64,000 nucleotides of DNA from JAAFHB01 sp963677935. Lineage in GTDB: Bacteria > Bacteroidota > Bacteroidia > Bacteroidales > Prolixibacteraceae. Position 1 is the stretch's first letter, and each line of letters begins with the position of its first letter. Under the pieces are notes generated by a model, which saw nothing but the letters and a program-made list of their open reading frames with translations, was not told the origin of the DNA and did no database searches. The stretch is taken from positions 3,596,001-3,660,000 of the forward strand of contig CAXXEH010000003.1 of assembly GCA_963677935.2 (NCBI GenBank). The letters are read 5' to 3'. This document shows, in pieces, positions 33,131 through 43,400 of the stretch. A program made the position numbers and the translations under genes.

Positions 33131-33919
33131 TTAGTTTTTAAGCTTCTTATTCAAATCGGGGACGATTTTTTTCATCGCCTTTTTCACATCAATATATTTG
33201 CCGAGATCTCTTAATGCAATAACCTGATAGTGGTGATCATAAAGATATTGCAAATATTCCTTGAACAGTTCAGGGGGGGTGTTTACCCATGAATGTTCTA
33301 TATCAGGAACTCCGTGAATGGTCAGTACAACAATTTTCCCATCGTGGGCTTCATTAAACGATTCGATGATTTGCTGCTTGTTACCTGCAGCCATCGCCCA
33401 GCTTGGCACTAAAAGCGGATGATCGGTCAGCGGATCATAAGCCCTGCTCCCACCTGCACGGGCAAACTGATACCCCCGGTCAGAAAGAACACCGATTACA
33501 GGCAAGCTAAGGTCATAACCGGGATATGCAAAAGTAGATGGGGTTTTAATATGAAGTGAATCACATTTATCTTCGATGTATTTAAGCTGGCCAATGACCT
33601 CTTCTTTGGATAGTTTGCTTACGGCAGGATGCGACCGGGTATGGTTGGCAACTTCAAAACCCATCTTATCCAACTCCTTAATTTGCCTCCAGTTCATATA
33701 TTTGGAGGTATCCTTAAAATTCTGTCCAAACTCGCAAATGAAAAAGGTCCCGCCAAAGCCATATGACTTCAACAACGGCGCAACAACCGAATAATGGCTG
33801 GCTGTAGCATCATCAAAGGTAAAAACGATCAGTTTGTCAGGAATACTCCTTTTTAACAATTTCGAATATACTGGGAAAGAGACAAAAAGAACAAAAAGTG
33901 CGACTAGTATTTTTCTCAT
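33131..33919 (-). CDS. Secreted polysaccharide deacetylase (CE4 family)
   Basis: I chose the ATG at 33919 (262 residues), directly before a signal peptide (1-19); the frame extends seven codons to a TTG. The NodB-fold motifs are present: FTFDDA (catalytic and metal Asp36-Asp37), and NHTRSH with metal ligands His93 and His97. Later motifs include FAYPGYDLS and VLTIHGVPD. CE4 enzymes remove N- or O-acetyl groups from glycans such as peptidoglycan, chitin or xylan. It is the first gene of an operon with the esterase that follows by 5 bases. Confidence 0.85.
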   Translation of the reverse strand: MRKILVALFVLFVSFPVYSKLLKRSIPDKLIVFTFDDATASHYSVVAPLLKSYGFGGTFFICEFGQNFKDTSKYMNWRQIKELDKMGFEVANHTRSHPAVSKLSKEEVIGQLKYIEDKCDSLHIKTPSTFAYPGYDLSLPVIGVLSDRGYQFARAGGSRAYDPLTDHPLLVPSWAMAAGNKQQIIESFNEAHDGKIVVLTIHGVPDIEHSWVNTPPELFKEYLQYLYDHHYQVIALRDLGKYIDVKKAMKKIVPDLNKKLKN

Positions 33920-34028
33920 TTGATTACAATTTTGGTTCAATAACCTAAATAATCTTCGGTTTATCAGTGCCCAAAGATAGCTAAAAACTGATGTCGGGTA
34001 TTAGCTGAGCCGGTTTTAATGGATCTTG

Positions 34029-34064
34029 TTTGAAGGAATGAATAAAATCATTCATTCCTTCAAA
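34029..34064. repeat. Perfect 15-bp inverted repeat in a divergent intergenic region
   Basis: Arms TTTGAAGGAATGAAT (34029-34043) and ATTCATTCCTTCAAA (34050-34064) pair perfectly around a 6-base loop. The element lies between two divergently transcribed genes, so it is not in an obvious terminator position. It could be a hairpin in the leader of one gene, or a regulator site. Confidence 0.6.
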
Positions 34065-34117
34065 ATCTCAAAAAAATTGCTTATATTTATAGGGATAATT
34101 GAACTAAAGAGAACGCC

Positions 34118-35926
34118 ATGATAATTAATACTTCAAATGGTAGCCTCTATTTTACGATTTTCTACACACTGGCATTTTTCGTTGCGTTTATTGTGCTTTT
34201 GTGGGAAGGATACCAAAGGAAAATCCCGATAGTTCCATGGGTGCTACTATTAATCTTCGCCAGGGTTAGTTTCATATTCGGGACAAAGATCTTCACTTTC
34301 AGCCCGGATGAGTGGTTATTGATGATCCGGCAAACCACACTGTTCCCCACTTCAGAAAAAATCCTCCCTGGCGGCATAATCCTGGGGTGTTTGGCACTGG
34401 TATGCGGAAAGTACATTTTAAGGATAAAACATGACTTCGTCGATGCCTTTGCAATTGTTGTTCCAATAGCCTTTGGAATTCAGAAGATTGGATGTTTTTT
34501 AAATGGTTGTTGCTATGGAAATCCCACTTCACTGTTCTGGAGTGTGCAATATCCTGTTAATACCCTTCCTCATTATCATCATTATGAAATTGGTCTGATT
34601 GGAACGAATGAACTCCTTTCGCTTCCGATTCATCCGGTCCAGATCTACGAAATGGCCGGTTCATTTCTTGTTGCACTTATTGTATTTAAGACCCGAAAAT
34701 TTTGGAAAGCGAAAGGTAGTTTATTCCTTTTCTCCATATTATCGTTCTGCCTGGTCCGTTTCGTTACAGAATTCTTCAGGGCCATACCTGCCCATTCAAC
34801 AGGTGGCGAGATGTCAGGAGTTTTCAATCAGTTACAGTGGGCAATGCTAATTGTTTTCGGATTATTAACACTCCTCCTTCTTTATCGTGAGAAAAATATT
34901 GCACTTCCAACACCCCTTTCGCTCACCACCGATTCGCCAATCGGAATAAAATTAAACCTGTTATTGTTTACCGTTGAATCGCTGCTGATTTTTGCCTTGC
35001 GCCACTGGTTTTCGACTTCCGAGCTGATCGCGATCCTACTTACCTTCCTTATTTCAAGTCTCCTTATCCTCTCCTGGATACTCAAAGAAATTGCCTCATC
35101 CGGGACCAAAATAGCTTATATGGTGCTACTCTTACTTCCGCTGCTCATTACAAGTCAAACTATTCCTAAAGCCCAAAATGATTCAACGATGGTGTTCAGA
35201 ACCAAAAAGATCAGTTTTGGAATGGCATCCGGAAATCAGGAAAACCCTTTCAGCCGGATCACGGGAACAACAGAAGAGGGGTGTTCTCAGTCTGAAACCA
35301 ACTACATTAGACAAAAATACACCATGGCGGGCGCAGCTTTTTCGATAAAAGATGAATATCCCGGGAAGAGATTAACAACCAATTATGGGGTGAATGTGTA
35401 TTTTGGGCAAAACAAAGAAATTCTTGAATTGACAGGCGCTGAAGTAAAAAATCCCCTTTTTGGAATAAATCCATTCATCAAACTTGACACTAAGTTCCTT
35501 GGAATTGGCGGCGGAATTCATTTTGGTAATATGATCTACACCAAAAACAGCATTAAAGATGAAGGTGATGCAACCACAGCAATAGCTAAAACCTCCTTTT
35601 ATCCGCAGGCCTATTTCCGTCTGGGGCCAAAACGGATCTTCTTTATTGATTACCATTTTGCAGACCAGTTTCCCTCACCATTCCCGTGCTTTTACCAGCA
35701 AATAGGCATCGGAACAGGATTTGGGTTCAATGAGGCAAATTTACGGGTCGGTGGATTCATCTCCCCTGAAATTGGTGGCTATTTTTCAGCCTATATACCT
35801 GTCAGCAAAACCCTTTCCTTTGAGCCAATGGTGGTTTTATCCAACTCGGATTTTAATCATTTTTCGCTTGGTGTACATTACAATATATCCTCCAATACAT
35901 TTATCAAAAAGAACAGAAAAAATTGA
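34118..35926 (+). CDS. Lgt-like membrane protein with unusual beta-rich C-terminal extension
   Basis: Residues about 1-255 resemble prolipoprotein diacylglyceryl transferase: several helices, a motif KIGCFLNGCCYGNP, HPVQIYE, and FVTEFFR near the last helix. In classical Lgt the first motif has an essential Arg where Lys stands here. Residues about 275-350 add at least two further helices. The last 250 residues are soluble-looking, rich in alternating aromatic and Gly patterns such as KFLGIGGGIHFGNM and FEPMVVLSNSDFNHFSLGVHYNI, like an outer-membrane barrel protein. Normal Lgt is about 260-300 residues. This is probably a divergent Lgt paralogue of unknown job. The frame is continuous, so the fusion is real in this sequence. 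Confidence 0.7.
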   Translation: MIINTSNGSLYFTIFYTLAFFVAFIVLLWEGYQRKIPIVPWVLLLIFARVSFIFGTKIFTFSPDEWLLMIRQTTLFPTSEKILPGGIILGCLALVCGKYILRIKHDFVDAFAIVVPIAFGIQKIGCFLNGCCYGNPTSLFWSVQYPVNTLPHYHHYEIGLIGTNELLSLPIHPVQIYEMAGSFLVALIVFKTRKFWKAKGSLFLFSILSFCLVRFVTEFFRAIPAHSTGGEMSGVFNQLQWAMLIVFGLLTLLLLYREKNIALPTPLSLTTDSPIGIKLNLLLFTVESLLIFALRHWFSTSELIAILLTFLISSLLILSWILKEIASSGTKIAYMVLLLLPLLITSQTIPKAQNDSTMVFRTKKISFGMASGNQENPFSRITGTTEEGCSQSETNYIRQKYTMAGAAFSIKDEYPGKRLTTNYGVNVYFGQNKEILELTGAEVKNPLFGINPFIKLDTKFLGIGGGIHFGNMIYTKNSIKDEGDATTAIAKTSFYPQAYFRLGPKRIFFIDYHFADQFPSPFPCFYQQIGIGTGFGFNEANLRVGGFISPEIGGYFSAYIPVSKTLSFEPMVVLSNSDFNHFSLGVHYNISSNTFIKKNRKN

Positions 35927-36027
35927 CGGTCAATTATTTTGATATTTCGTAATCTTATCCAAATTAGCTTACTTTGAACCATTAAAGATTCGATTTGTTT
36001 TAAGATGAAGGATTAATAACATTTGCC

Positions 36028-36885
36028 ATGCGACGGATTGCAATTCTATTTTCGACAATTTTTTTATTGGCATCATGTGGTCGTGATGCTCTCACTCCCG
36101 ATCCGGTATCAAATCCGGCACAACCTTTAGTTTACACTGATCTCGCATATGGAACACAGGCGTTGCAAAAGATGGATGTTTTTCTGCCCGCAGGGAGAAC
36201 CGTTAATACGACAAAAACAATGGTGGTCATCCATGGAGGCGCCTGGCTCGAAGGGGATAAATCAGAGATGACTTATGTTGTTGATTCATTGAAGAGGCGT
36301 TTACCCACATGGGCATTTATTAATCTGAATTACCGTCTGGCCATTAACGGGGCCTCCGATCTTTTCCCTGCCCAGGAGAATGATGTAAAAACAGCCATCG
36401 AATCATATCTTGCCAAATCGGCATCTTACCTGATTTCAAAGGATATCGTTATCCTGGGAGCCAGCGCCGGAGCACATCTGGCATTACTTCATGGTTACAA
36501 AAACGATCCTGACAAGCATGTGAAAGCGATCGTCGATTTTTTTGGCCCTACTGATCTGGTGGCCATGTGGAATGATGGCTTTATCATTCAACTTGGATTA
36601 ATATTAGTTACCGGCAAAACCTACGACCAGGATCCGGCCATCTATACCCAATCGAGTCCCATCAATTTTATCAATGCGCAAAGTCCACCAACGATTGTCC
36701 TACAGGGTGGAAAGGACGATCTTGTTTACCCTACCCAATCGAACATGCTGATCGACAAACTGAATTTGAAAGGTGTTTCCAATCAATTGGTCTATTATCC
36801 AAATGAAGGTCACGGATTTACCACAGCCAACGACATTGATGCGATGCTAAAGTCGCTGGCGTTTATTGCGAAACATGTAAAATAA
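36028..36885 (+). CDS. Alpha/beta-hydrolase lipoprotein (carbohydrate-esterase/BD-FAE-like)
   Basis: The 285 residues carry a lipoprotein signal (LLASC, Cys17). The mature part has HGGAWLEGDK (oxyanion loop), the nucleophile elbow GASAGAHLA, the acid residue in GGKDDLVYP, and His in EGHGF. This order is typical of BD-FAE and related short-chain carbohydrate esterases. It is a single gene just left of the glycan island and may deacylate oligosaccharides or esters outside the cytoplasm. The specificity is open. Confidence 0.8.
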   Translation: MRRIAILFSTIFLLASCGRDALTPDPVSNPAQPLVYTDLAYGTQALQKMDVFLPAGRTVNTTKTMVVIHGGAWLEGDKSEMTYVVDSLKRRLPTWAFINLNYRLAINGASDLFPAQENDVKTAIESYLAKSASYLISKDIVILGASAGAHLALLHGYKNDPDKHVKAIVDFFGPTDLVAMWNDGFIIQLGLILVTGKTYDQDPAIYTQSSPINFINAQSPPTIVLQGGKDDLVYPTQSNMLIDKLNLKGVSNQLVYYPNEGHGFTTANDIDAMLKSLAFIAKHVK

Positions 36886-37040
36886 CAGCTTCTAAGGGAA
36901 TCTAATTACCAACATTCACTTGTGGGATTAAATACCCCTCCTGCTACTGGCACCCGGCAACTGGCAATGACCCCACAAAACAAGTAGCATTTGCATACTA
37001 ATTTTTTAGGATATGTATTATCCTGAAGTAATTGTCCGCA

Positions 37041-37054
37041 AGCAGCTAGCTGCT
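37041..37054. repeat. 14-bp palindrome between convergent genes
   Basis: AGCAGCTAGCTGCT is a perfect palindrome in the roughly 200-base gap between two convergent genes. The same gap has a weak long-loop inverted repeat (TTGTGGG at 36920 and CCCACAA at 36972) and a GGCAACTGGCA motif that recurs near 40202. A clear terminator hairpin with a U-run was not found. Confidence 0.4.
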
Positions 37055-37085
37055 AATTGCCATAAGCTAGGCCTCCACAAGATAT

Positions 37086-40000
37086 TTAATACTTTACATT
37101 CAACTCCTTCACCGGAATAATCATAACCGGTCCAAATAATCCCGAAGCTGGCAATGGTTTAAATCCGAATTCCCTGGGCTTCTCATTCGTTACATTTCCA
37201 CCTCCAAATTGTGACACAAGTTCTGCCGGAACAGCCGGCGGCTCCTTCATTGCAGAGACCCGGTTAATCAAGGTATTGGTTACTAAAATTGTCAGGTCAT
37301 TATCCCCTGCCTTTACGGCGCCAGTAACTTCCAGTTTTTGTCCACGCATCCAGGTTATTCCAACATCTTTGCCATTCAAACTCACTTCAGCAATATTCCC
37401 TACCTTCCCTAAATCAAGAAACAACTTCAAATCCTTTTGGAGGTATTCAGCCGAGAGGTTAAAATAAATTTCGTAACGACCTGTACCGCTGAAGTTCCTG
37501 GTTAACGGGTCATCAATCCAGGAGACCAGAAAATCTGTCTGTCTCGAATAAAGCGGAAAGTTATCCGATTTGAGCTCCATTGTCCATTTTCCGGAGATCT
37601 GTAAGGGTGCTGGTATTCCCGATACAGCTGAAGTAACCACTTTCTCCAAATTACCAGATTTTACAGAAGTGATGTAAGTCCCGTTTTGATTCGCAAAAGC
37701 CTTTAATTCGTTCTTTCCGGCATCTGCAACCTGAGGAAATGAAGTTTTAGTTACATAGGCTTCCGGCTCACCCGGGGAGAATTCGAGAAACAATGATTCA
37801 TAGGGCGACAGGTCCAGCGGCACTTTAATTCCATCGTTGGTTTCGGAGAAGTGAACCACCGGGGCAATTTCCCCGGTATAGGGATTCCATTTACGAATAA
37901 TTTTGTTCTTTACCCGAAAGGTCACCGGAATGGTACTTTGACGATCCTGGATATTTGAGACGAAATAGATATCCTTCTCACCTAGTTTGCGATGAAGAAA
38001 GGTAAGCCCCTCATTTTTCCGTAACCCTTCGAAAGCAAAATCAATTCCGAAATCGGGAGCAATATGTCGGCGTATCGTTTCCAGAAAAGGATCGAGAGCG
38101 CTGCTCCGTTTGTCCCACCAGATCTGACGATCAATCACATTTTTAAGTTGGTAGGTTCCCCCTTTCCCGTAAGGGTTCATTACTATGCCCTCTACAATGC
38201 CGGGGCCACTAAGTCCATAGGGATTATCCACTTTGTCATTCGACTGTTTAGGCTTATTAAAAAGGTTATTGGTAATCTCTTTAACCTTTTCGTCCGCCTG
38301 TTTATAATCCTGTAATCCCGTTGACTTTTCGGGCAACCGTTCGAGAGCAATCACCACACCTCCCCTATCTACATACCTTTCAATAAATTGCAGGGTTTTC
38401 AACGGAATCGTCTCCACATTGGGAAGGATGAGGACTTTATACTCTATATTCCTGATTTTAATCTTTCCCTCCTCGATTTTTGCCAGGTTCTGCAACGCAT
38501 CATCGTTAATCAGATCATAATTATAGCCGTTTGAGATCAGCAGATCCCCCAGCCCACCCCAGTCAAATTCGCGGGTCCATTTACGCATATTCAACACATT
38601 GATAGCCCATTGGTTGGCCAAAGGAGAATACAATGCAATATCTCCGACGAAATCACCCTGCCTTAGTAAATAAGAGCATCGGGCAATATATTCTGACAGT
38701 TTGGGATAATATTTCCACCACACATTCTGAGGCTGGATATACGCGGCAAAAGGGAGTGAGCGTGTCGGCGAGACATTCTTCTCGGGTGAGAAGTTAAATC
38801 CGTGATTGTAAAACTTTGTGGCTCCAGCCATCAGGTAACCATCGCTGGCAATCTTTAACTCTTCGAGTGTTTCGCGGTACCTTTCCCAGTGAATAAAAGT
38901 ATAAACTTCGGCTGATACCACCTTTCGTCCATAAAGATGGGCGCCGGAAGCGACATACTGTTTTGGTCCGATCCTCGTATCAAACCAGTCGGCTGCATCC
39001 TTTTCTCCGGCAGTTATCTCCATTTCAGGGATATGGGCCATTCCAGATGCTTCGATATTGTCTGTGTTAAAACCGTACGACTGAATCCTCCCCTGTATAT
39101 GATGGGCTTCGCACCATCCCAGAAAGGTTTTAAAAAATACATTCAATCCTGTCGTATGGAGAAATTCATTTACGTCGAACCTGATCTTGGGTGAAATATC
39201 ACCCACATTCCACCAGATTGCAGGAAGATAGGGGATCAGATCATATCCTTTATCTTCCTTAAATGCTTCCAGTAATCCTGTTGACCAGTTGATGCCGCTC
39301 GCAAGGCTGGCTAATTCAAAACTATCTGCAAAAAGCGATTCCACTGTTTTTCCAAATTCCTCGCCAAAAGCCTTGTAAAATTTGTCGCCCAGGTAGTTGC
39401 AATAGGTTTCCATCGCCGTTTTATTGAAATGATCGACGGCATTACTAATTCCATTTTTCTTCAACCAGAAGGCCATCAGCCGCCATTCCCCTTCAGGGAC
39501 CTTCCACGTTATTTTATTTCCAACGACAATTGAGGTGAGGTTTATCAATGATTTTTCACTGATCCTGCCGTCGTGTTCGATCCTGCCGGCAACAACAGCA
39601 AGTAGCGTTTCACTCCCGTCCAGCTGAGGTGTGTACTTTTCCCATGACCTTTTCGTTTTGATCAACCCATCAGGTAGATTGCCCGAAAACAGCTGGTTGC
39701 CATTAAGATCCATAAAGGAAGGAACCATATCCTTGCTTTTCTGCTCCTCTTTGACCCACTCTCCTCCGATGATCCAGCCAGGACCACCAAAATTAAGAGA
39801 AATCTCCATTCCAAGTCGCTTTGCCTCCTTCACGGTATAGGTCAGCATCTCCATAAACTGATCCGAGAGGTAAGGAATATTCCCTTTTTCGTATACTTCA
39901 CCCATCGAAATTTGTTCAACGCCCCGAATGCCATGGCTGCGCATCTCCTCCAGTTCATGGGTGATTTCGACTTTAGAGAGCGGGTTTCCGGGCCACCACC

Positions 40001-40142
40001 AACGGGTGTGGGGCCAGCAATCGGCTGGAGGATTTTTAAACTTTAACTGGATATTTTCAATTTCTGTTCTCCCTAAACTTTGGGCAACAGCGGTGGCAGC
40101 AATAAAGAAAAGCAATACCACAATTAAGTTAGTCTTTTTCAT
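37086..40142 (-). CDS. Secreted GH106-like glycoside hydrolase (alpha-L-rhamnosidase family)
   Basis: The 1018 residues start with a signal peptide (about 1-20). The catalytic (beta/alpha)8 part begins with TRWWWPGNPLSKVEITHELEEM, the typical opening of the PF17132/GH106 family. It continues with DSFELASL, an active-site region motif. The C-terminal third is made of beta-sandwich modules, with a jelly-roll near the end (NLSAEYLQKDLKLFLDLG). GH106 enzymes remove terminal L-rhamnose from pectin-type and other glycans. The length fits the family. It is transcribed away from the island's large plus-strand block. The family is solid; the exact linkage is not known. Confidence 0.83.
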   Translation of the reverse strand: MKKTNLIVVLLFFIAATAVAQSLGRTEIENIQLKFKNPPADCWPHTRWWWPGNPLSKVEITHELEEMRSHGIRGVEQISMGEVYEKGNIPYLSDQFMEMLTYTVKEAKRLGMEISLNFGGPGWIIGGEWVKEEQKSKDMVPSFMDLNGNQLFSGNLPDGLIKTKRSWEKYTPQLDGSETLLAVVAGRIEHDGRISEKSLINLTSIVVGNKITWKVPEGEWRLMAFWLKKNGISNAVDHFNKTAMETYCNYLGDKFYKAFGEEFGKTVESLFADSFELASLASGINWSTGLLEAFKEDKGYDLIPYLPAIWWNVGDISPKIRFDVNEFLHTTGLNVFFKTFLGWCEAHHIQGRIQSYGFNTDNIEASGMAHIPEMEITAGEKDAADWFDTRIGPKQYVASGAHLYGRKVVSAEVYTFIHWERYRETLEELKIASDGYLMAGATKFYNHGFNFSPEKNVSPTRSLPFAAYIQPQNVWWKYYPKLSEYIARCSYLLRQGDFVGDIALYSPLANQWAINVLNMRKWTREFDWGGLGDLLISNGYNYDLINDDALQNLAKIEEGKIKIRNIEYKVLILPNVETIPLKTLQFIERYVDRGGVVIALERLPEKSTGLQDYKQADEKVKEITNNLFNKPKQSNDKVDNPYGLSGPGIVEGIVMNPYGKGGTYQLKNVIDRQIWWDKRSSALDPFLETIRRHIAPDFGIDFAFEGLRKNEGLTFLHRKLGEKDIYFVSNIQDRQSTIPVTFRVKNKIIRKWNPYTGEIAPVVHFSETNDGIKVPLDLSPYESLFLEFSPGEPEAYVTKTSFPQVADAGKNELKAFANQNGTYITSVKSGNLEKVVTSAVSGIPAPLQISGKWTMELKSDNFPLYSRQTDFLVSWIDDPLTRNFSGTGRYEIYFNLSAEYLQKDLKLFLDLGKVGNIAEVSLNGKDVGITWMRGQKLEVTGAVKAGDNDLTILVTNTLINRVSAMKEPPAVPAELVSQFGGGNVTNEKPREFGFKPLPASGLFGPVMIIPVKELNVKY

Positions 40143-40490
40143 TTTTTAAGTCAGCTTGTGATCATTTGATTTGTGAAAATGCAATTGGCGACTGGCTACC
40201 AGCAACTGGCAGAGATATGCCAGCAGCAAGCTGCCTGTTGCGGGCTGTTTTCTCTCATTGAAATACCTCCCTTCAGTCAAAGTAATCAATTATCGCAGTA
40301 AAAAACATCTGTTATTTTATCGAATTTCGATAGATAATTAGCACATTTTGGTTGACGATCCGTCTAAACCGGCTGAATTGGTTAAAAAACCATAAAGAAT
40401 AGACAAAAACTCATTGAATCAATAGCATCAATTTAAATAAGTTTGACTCTCAAATTGACCAGCTTTATACACAAATCAAAAAATCTTATC
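40143..40490. other. Divergent intergenic region with small hairpins and a palindrome
   Basis: This gap lies between a minus-strand and a plus-strand glycan gene, so both promoters should be here. It holds a hairpin CTGGCA-loop-TGCCAG (40206-40223), a small GCAGC/GCTGC stem (40223-40234), and a 15-bp palindrome at 40318-40332 with arms TATCGAA and TTCGATA around one base. I saw no convincing TAnnTTTG promoter and no gene. Confidence 0.45.
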
Positions 40491-43400
40491 ATGACACCGG
40501 GATTTTACAGTAACAATGCCAGCTCCTCTAAGAAAAAAAACAGGAGAGATTATTTTCAATCTAAAACATCCACCAGCGTTGGAAATTTGCTCCGGTTATG
40601 TGGAGTGGTTCTGGCGATGGGATTGCTGAACTTTGAAGCTTTATCTCAAACATCAGTTCTGCAACGCGATGGAAAACTACTTCAGGGCGATCAATGGCAA
40701 CCATTCAGTTATCCCTCAAAAGCTGACTTTTATGTTTCGACAAAGGGAGATGATCATTGGTCAGGAACTCTTCCGGAGCCAAATGCAAATCATACTGACG
40801 GACCTTTTCAAACCATCAGGCAGGCACAAAAAGCCGTTCGGGAGTTGAAAGCAAAGACGTTTTTCCCTAAAGATCCGCCGGTTGAAAAACGTTGGATCGG
40901 ATCGCCCCATCCCTTGGGAAGGGGTAAAGATATTCTGGTCTATATCCGTGAAGGTCATTATTCGTTACGACACCGAATTGTATTTGAACCTGCAGATGGT
41001 GGCGAAAGGGTGGAAACCAATTTACCGACCGGCGCATTTGAATACCATAAACTGAAAGATCATTTTGTGACCTATGCAGCTTATCCCGGGGAAAAACCGG
41101 TTATCTCAGGAGAAGTTCCAGTTACAGGATGGAAGAAAACGGGTAAAATATGGAGCGCGCGTTTTGATGCCGACTCTGTGGCAATGCTGGTGGCTGACGG
41201 TAAAAAGCAGGTGCTTGCCCGAACCCCCAACGTCGGTTATTTTACCCCCCCTGCCATCTCTAAAACAACCGGCGAACTCAATTTTAAAAAAGGTGACCTC
41301 AAATCGTGGAAAGAGATGGAAGGGAACCGGATAATTATGTTGCTCCGATGGCACACCGGCATTAATACCATCACGAAAGTGGATGAAAAATCAGGAATCG
41401 CAACCCTTAAAACACCGCAGGAAGGGATCGTGATTGTACCTCCAAGGTATTATGTCGAGAATGTCAAGGCATTGCTCGATGCTCCGGGCGAGTGGTTTTT
41501 TGATAAAAAACTGAAAGAGATCTGTTATATTCCTGCTGACGGAATTAGTGACCCCAATCAGGTCGCCACAGGAGTGCCTGTAATCAGTCAGTTGTTGGAA
41601 GTGCGCGGGAAAATGGGGCAGCCTGTCCGCAATTTGCGCATCTACGGATTAACATTTGAAGGAGCCATAATTGGTCAAAATATAGCTGCAGTACATTATG
41701 ACGGAGTTGATGGTGTAACCGGTATAGCCGAAAAGGAGCCCCCTTCGAATAGCGCCATCAGTTTTGAATTTGCCCATGCCTGCGAATTTGTTGATGGTGG
41801 GGTGCGTTCCTGCCAGGGAACCGGAATTCTCATAAAAAAAGGGTGTTATCAAACCCGAATCCTCAAAAGCCGCTTCGAAACGTTGGATAACGGTGGCGTT
41901 TATGCCCAGGGAGCCGGAAATCCAGGTGATGGAAGGGAAATAATCAGAGAGACAACTACCTCATACAATAGGTTTTACGATTGCGGCGGTGTCAGTATCC
42001 TTGCTGCAAATACCTTAATGACCACCATCTCTCATAATTATGTCACTAAAACCAGGGGGCGTTACGGGATTGACGTTGGTGGATGGTCGAACCAGGAAGA
42101 GGCTATTGATGGCGGATACAGGGTTGAATACAACCATCTTGATGATGTTCAGCGCGATGCGGATGATTCGGGGGCCATTAAAACTGCAGGAATGACATTT
42201 AATTCCATTATCCGGAGAAACCTGATCCACGATGTTCGCGCTGGATTTTTTAACGATAATGTGGCTTTCTGGTTCGACAATATGTCGTTGGGCTGGACTT
42301 CTGAGGAGAATATCTATTATAACCTTGAACAGGGCGAGTGGAAACTTTGTGCCGCACTGGCTGAAGACAATATCTACCGGAATAATTTTAAAATCGAAGC
42401 TCCCGTTAATGGACCTGAAATAATTATTGATGGTGAACCCGATTTTAAGGAGAGCCATCTGAAAATTGAGTCTGCCTCCAAATCGGAATCCGGAACCATT
42501 ATGGCAGGAAGCGTTATTCGTCTTTCAGCTGATGTTTTTAACGCTGGTTCTACTGGTGCTGCTCCCGTTGAAATCTATCTTGACGGTAAGGTCTATGACA
42601 AAAAACTATTTCCTGTAATCAAAAATAATAGCAGGAAGATTGATTTCGAAATCAGGGTTTATGAGCAAGGAGATCATCAGTTAGCCATCGGATCAACACC
42701 TTATCAGACGGTTAAAATTGAAGGAGAGAAACCTTCTGTTGTTTTCGAGGATTTCAAACTATCCGGAGACAGGATAATACATGGGGAGAAAATCAAGGCA
42801 ACAGCAATTGCCAGGAATCTAAACTCCACCTCCCAAAAGATGAATGTCCATCTTCTTCTTGATCAATCAAAAGTTGAGAACCAGGCCTTTGAATTGGAAG
42901 GGAATGAGTCGAAAGCAGTCAGCTTTGAAATTGCACCCCCTGCCGGAAATCACCAGCTGCGCATTGAAAACAGTGCAGAGAAGAATCTGACGGTTTTTGA
43001 GTCAGTAACTCTGGATCTCTCAAAAATGGAAATCAGGCAATATTGTTCCGTAAAGGCAAAACCCTATGAAATTGGAGCAGATGCAAAAGCAAATAAGTTC
43101 AAAATAACAGCAGGTGGATCTGATTTTTATCATGCGGAAGATTCCTATGCGGCTATCTACTTAAAAGGGATTAAAGGTGATTTCGTGGCAACGGTTAAAA
43201 TCACCGGCTTCGGAGACCGCACCCACGAATGGTTCCGCTCAGGATTATTTGTCCGTAATGATATGGCACAGAGTTTTGATGTACAACCGGGAAGCAAAGG
43301 ATCTTTTCTGGTTTTCGGGACTCCGGGACGTGCAGGCGTAGAATATGACGAATTTGCAAACGGCTGTATGCATAAGGCTTCAAGTCAGAATCTTCCTGAA

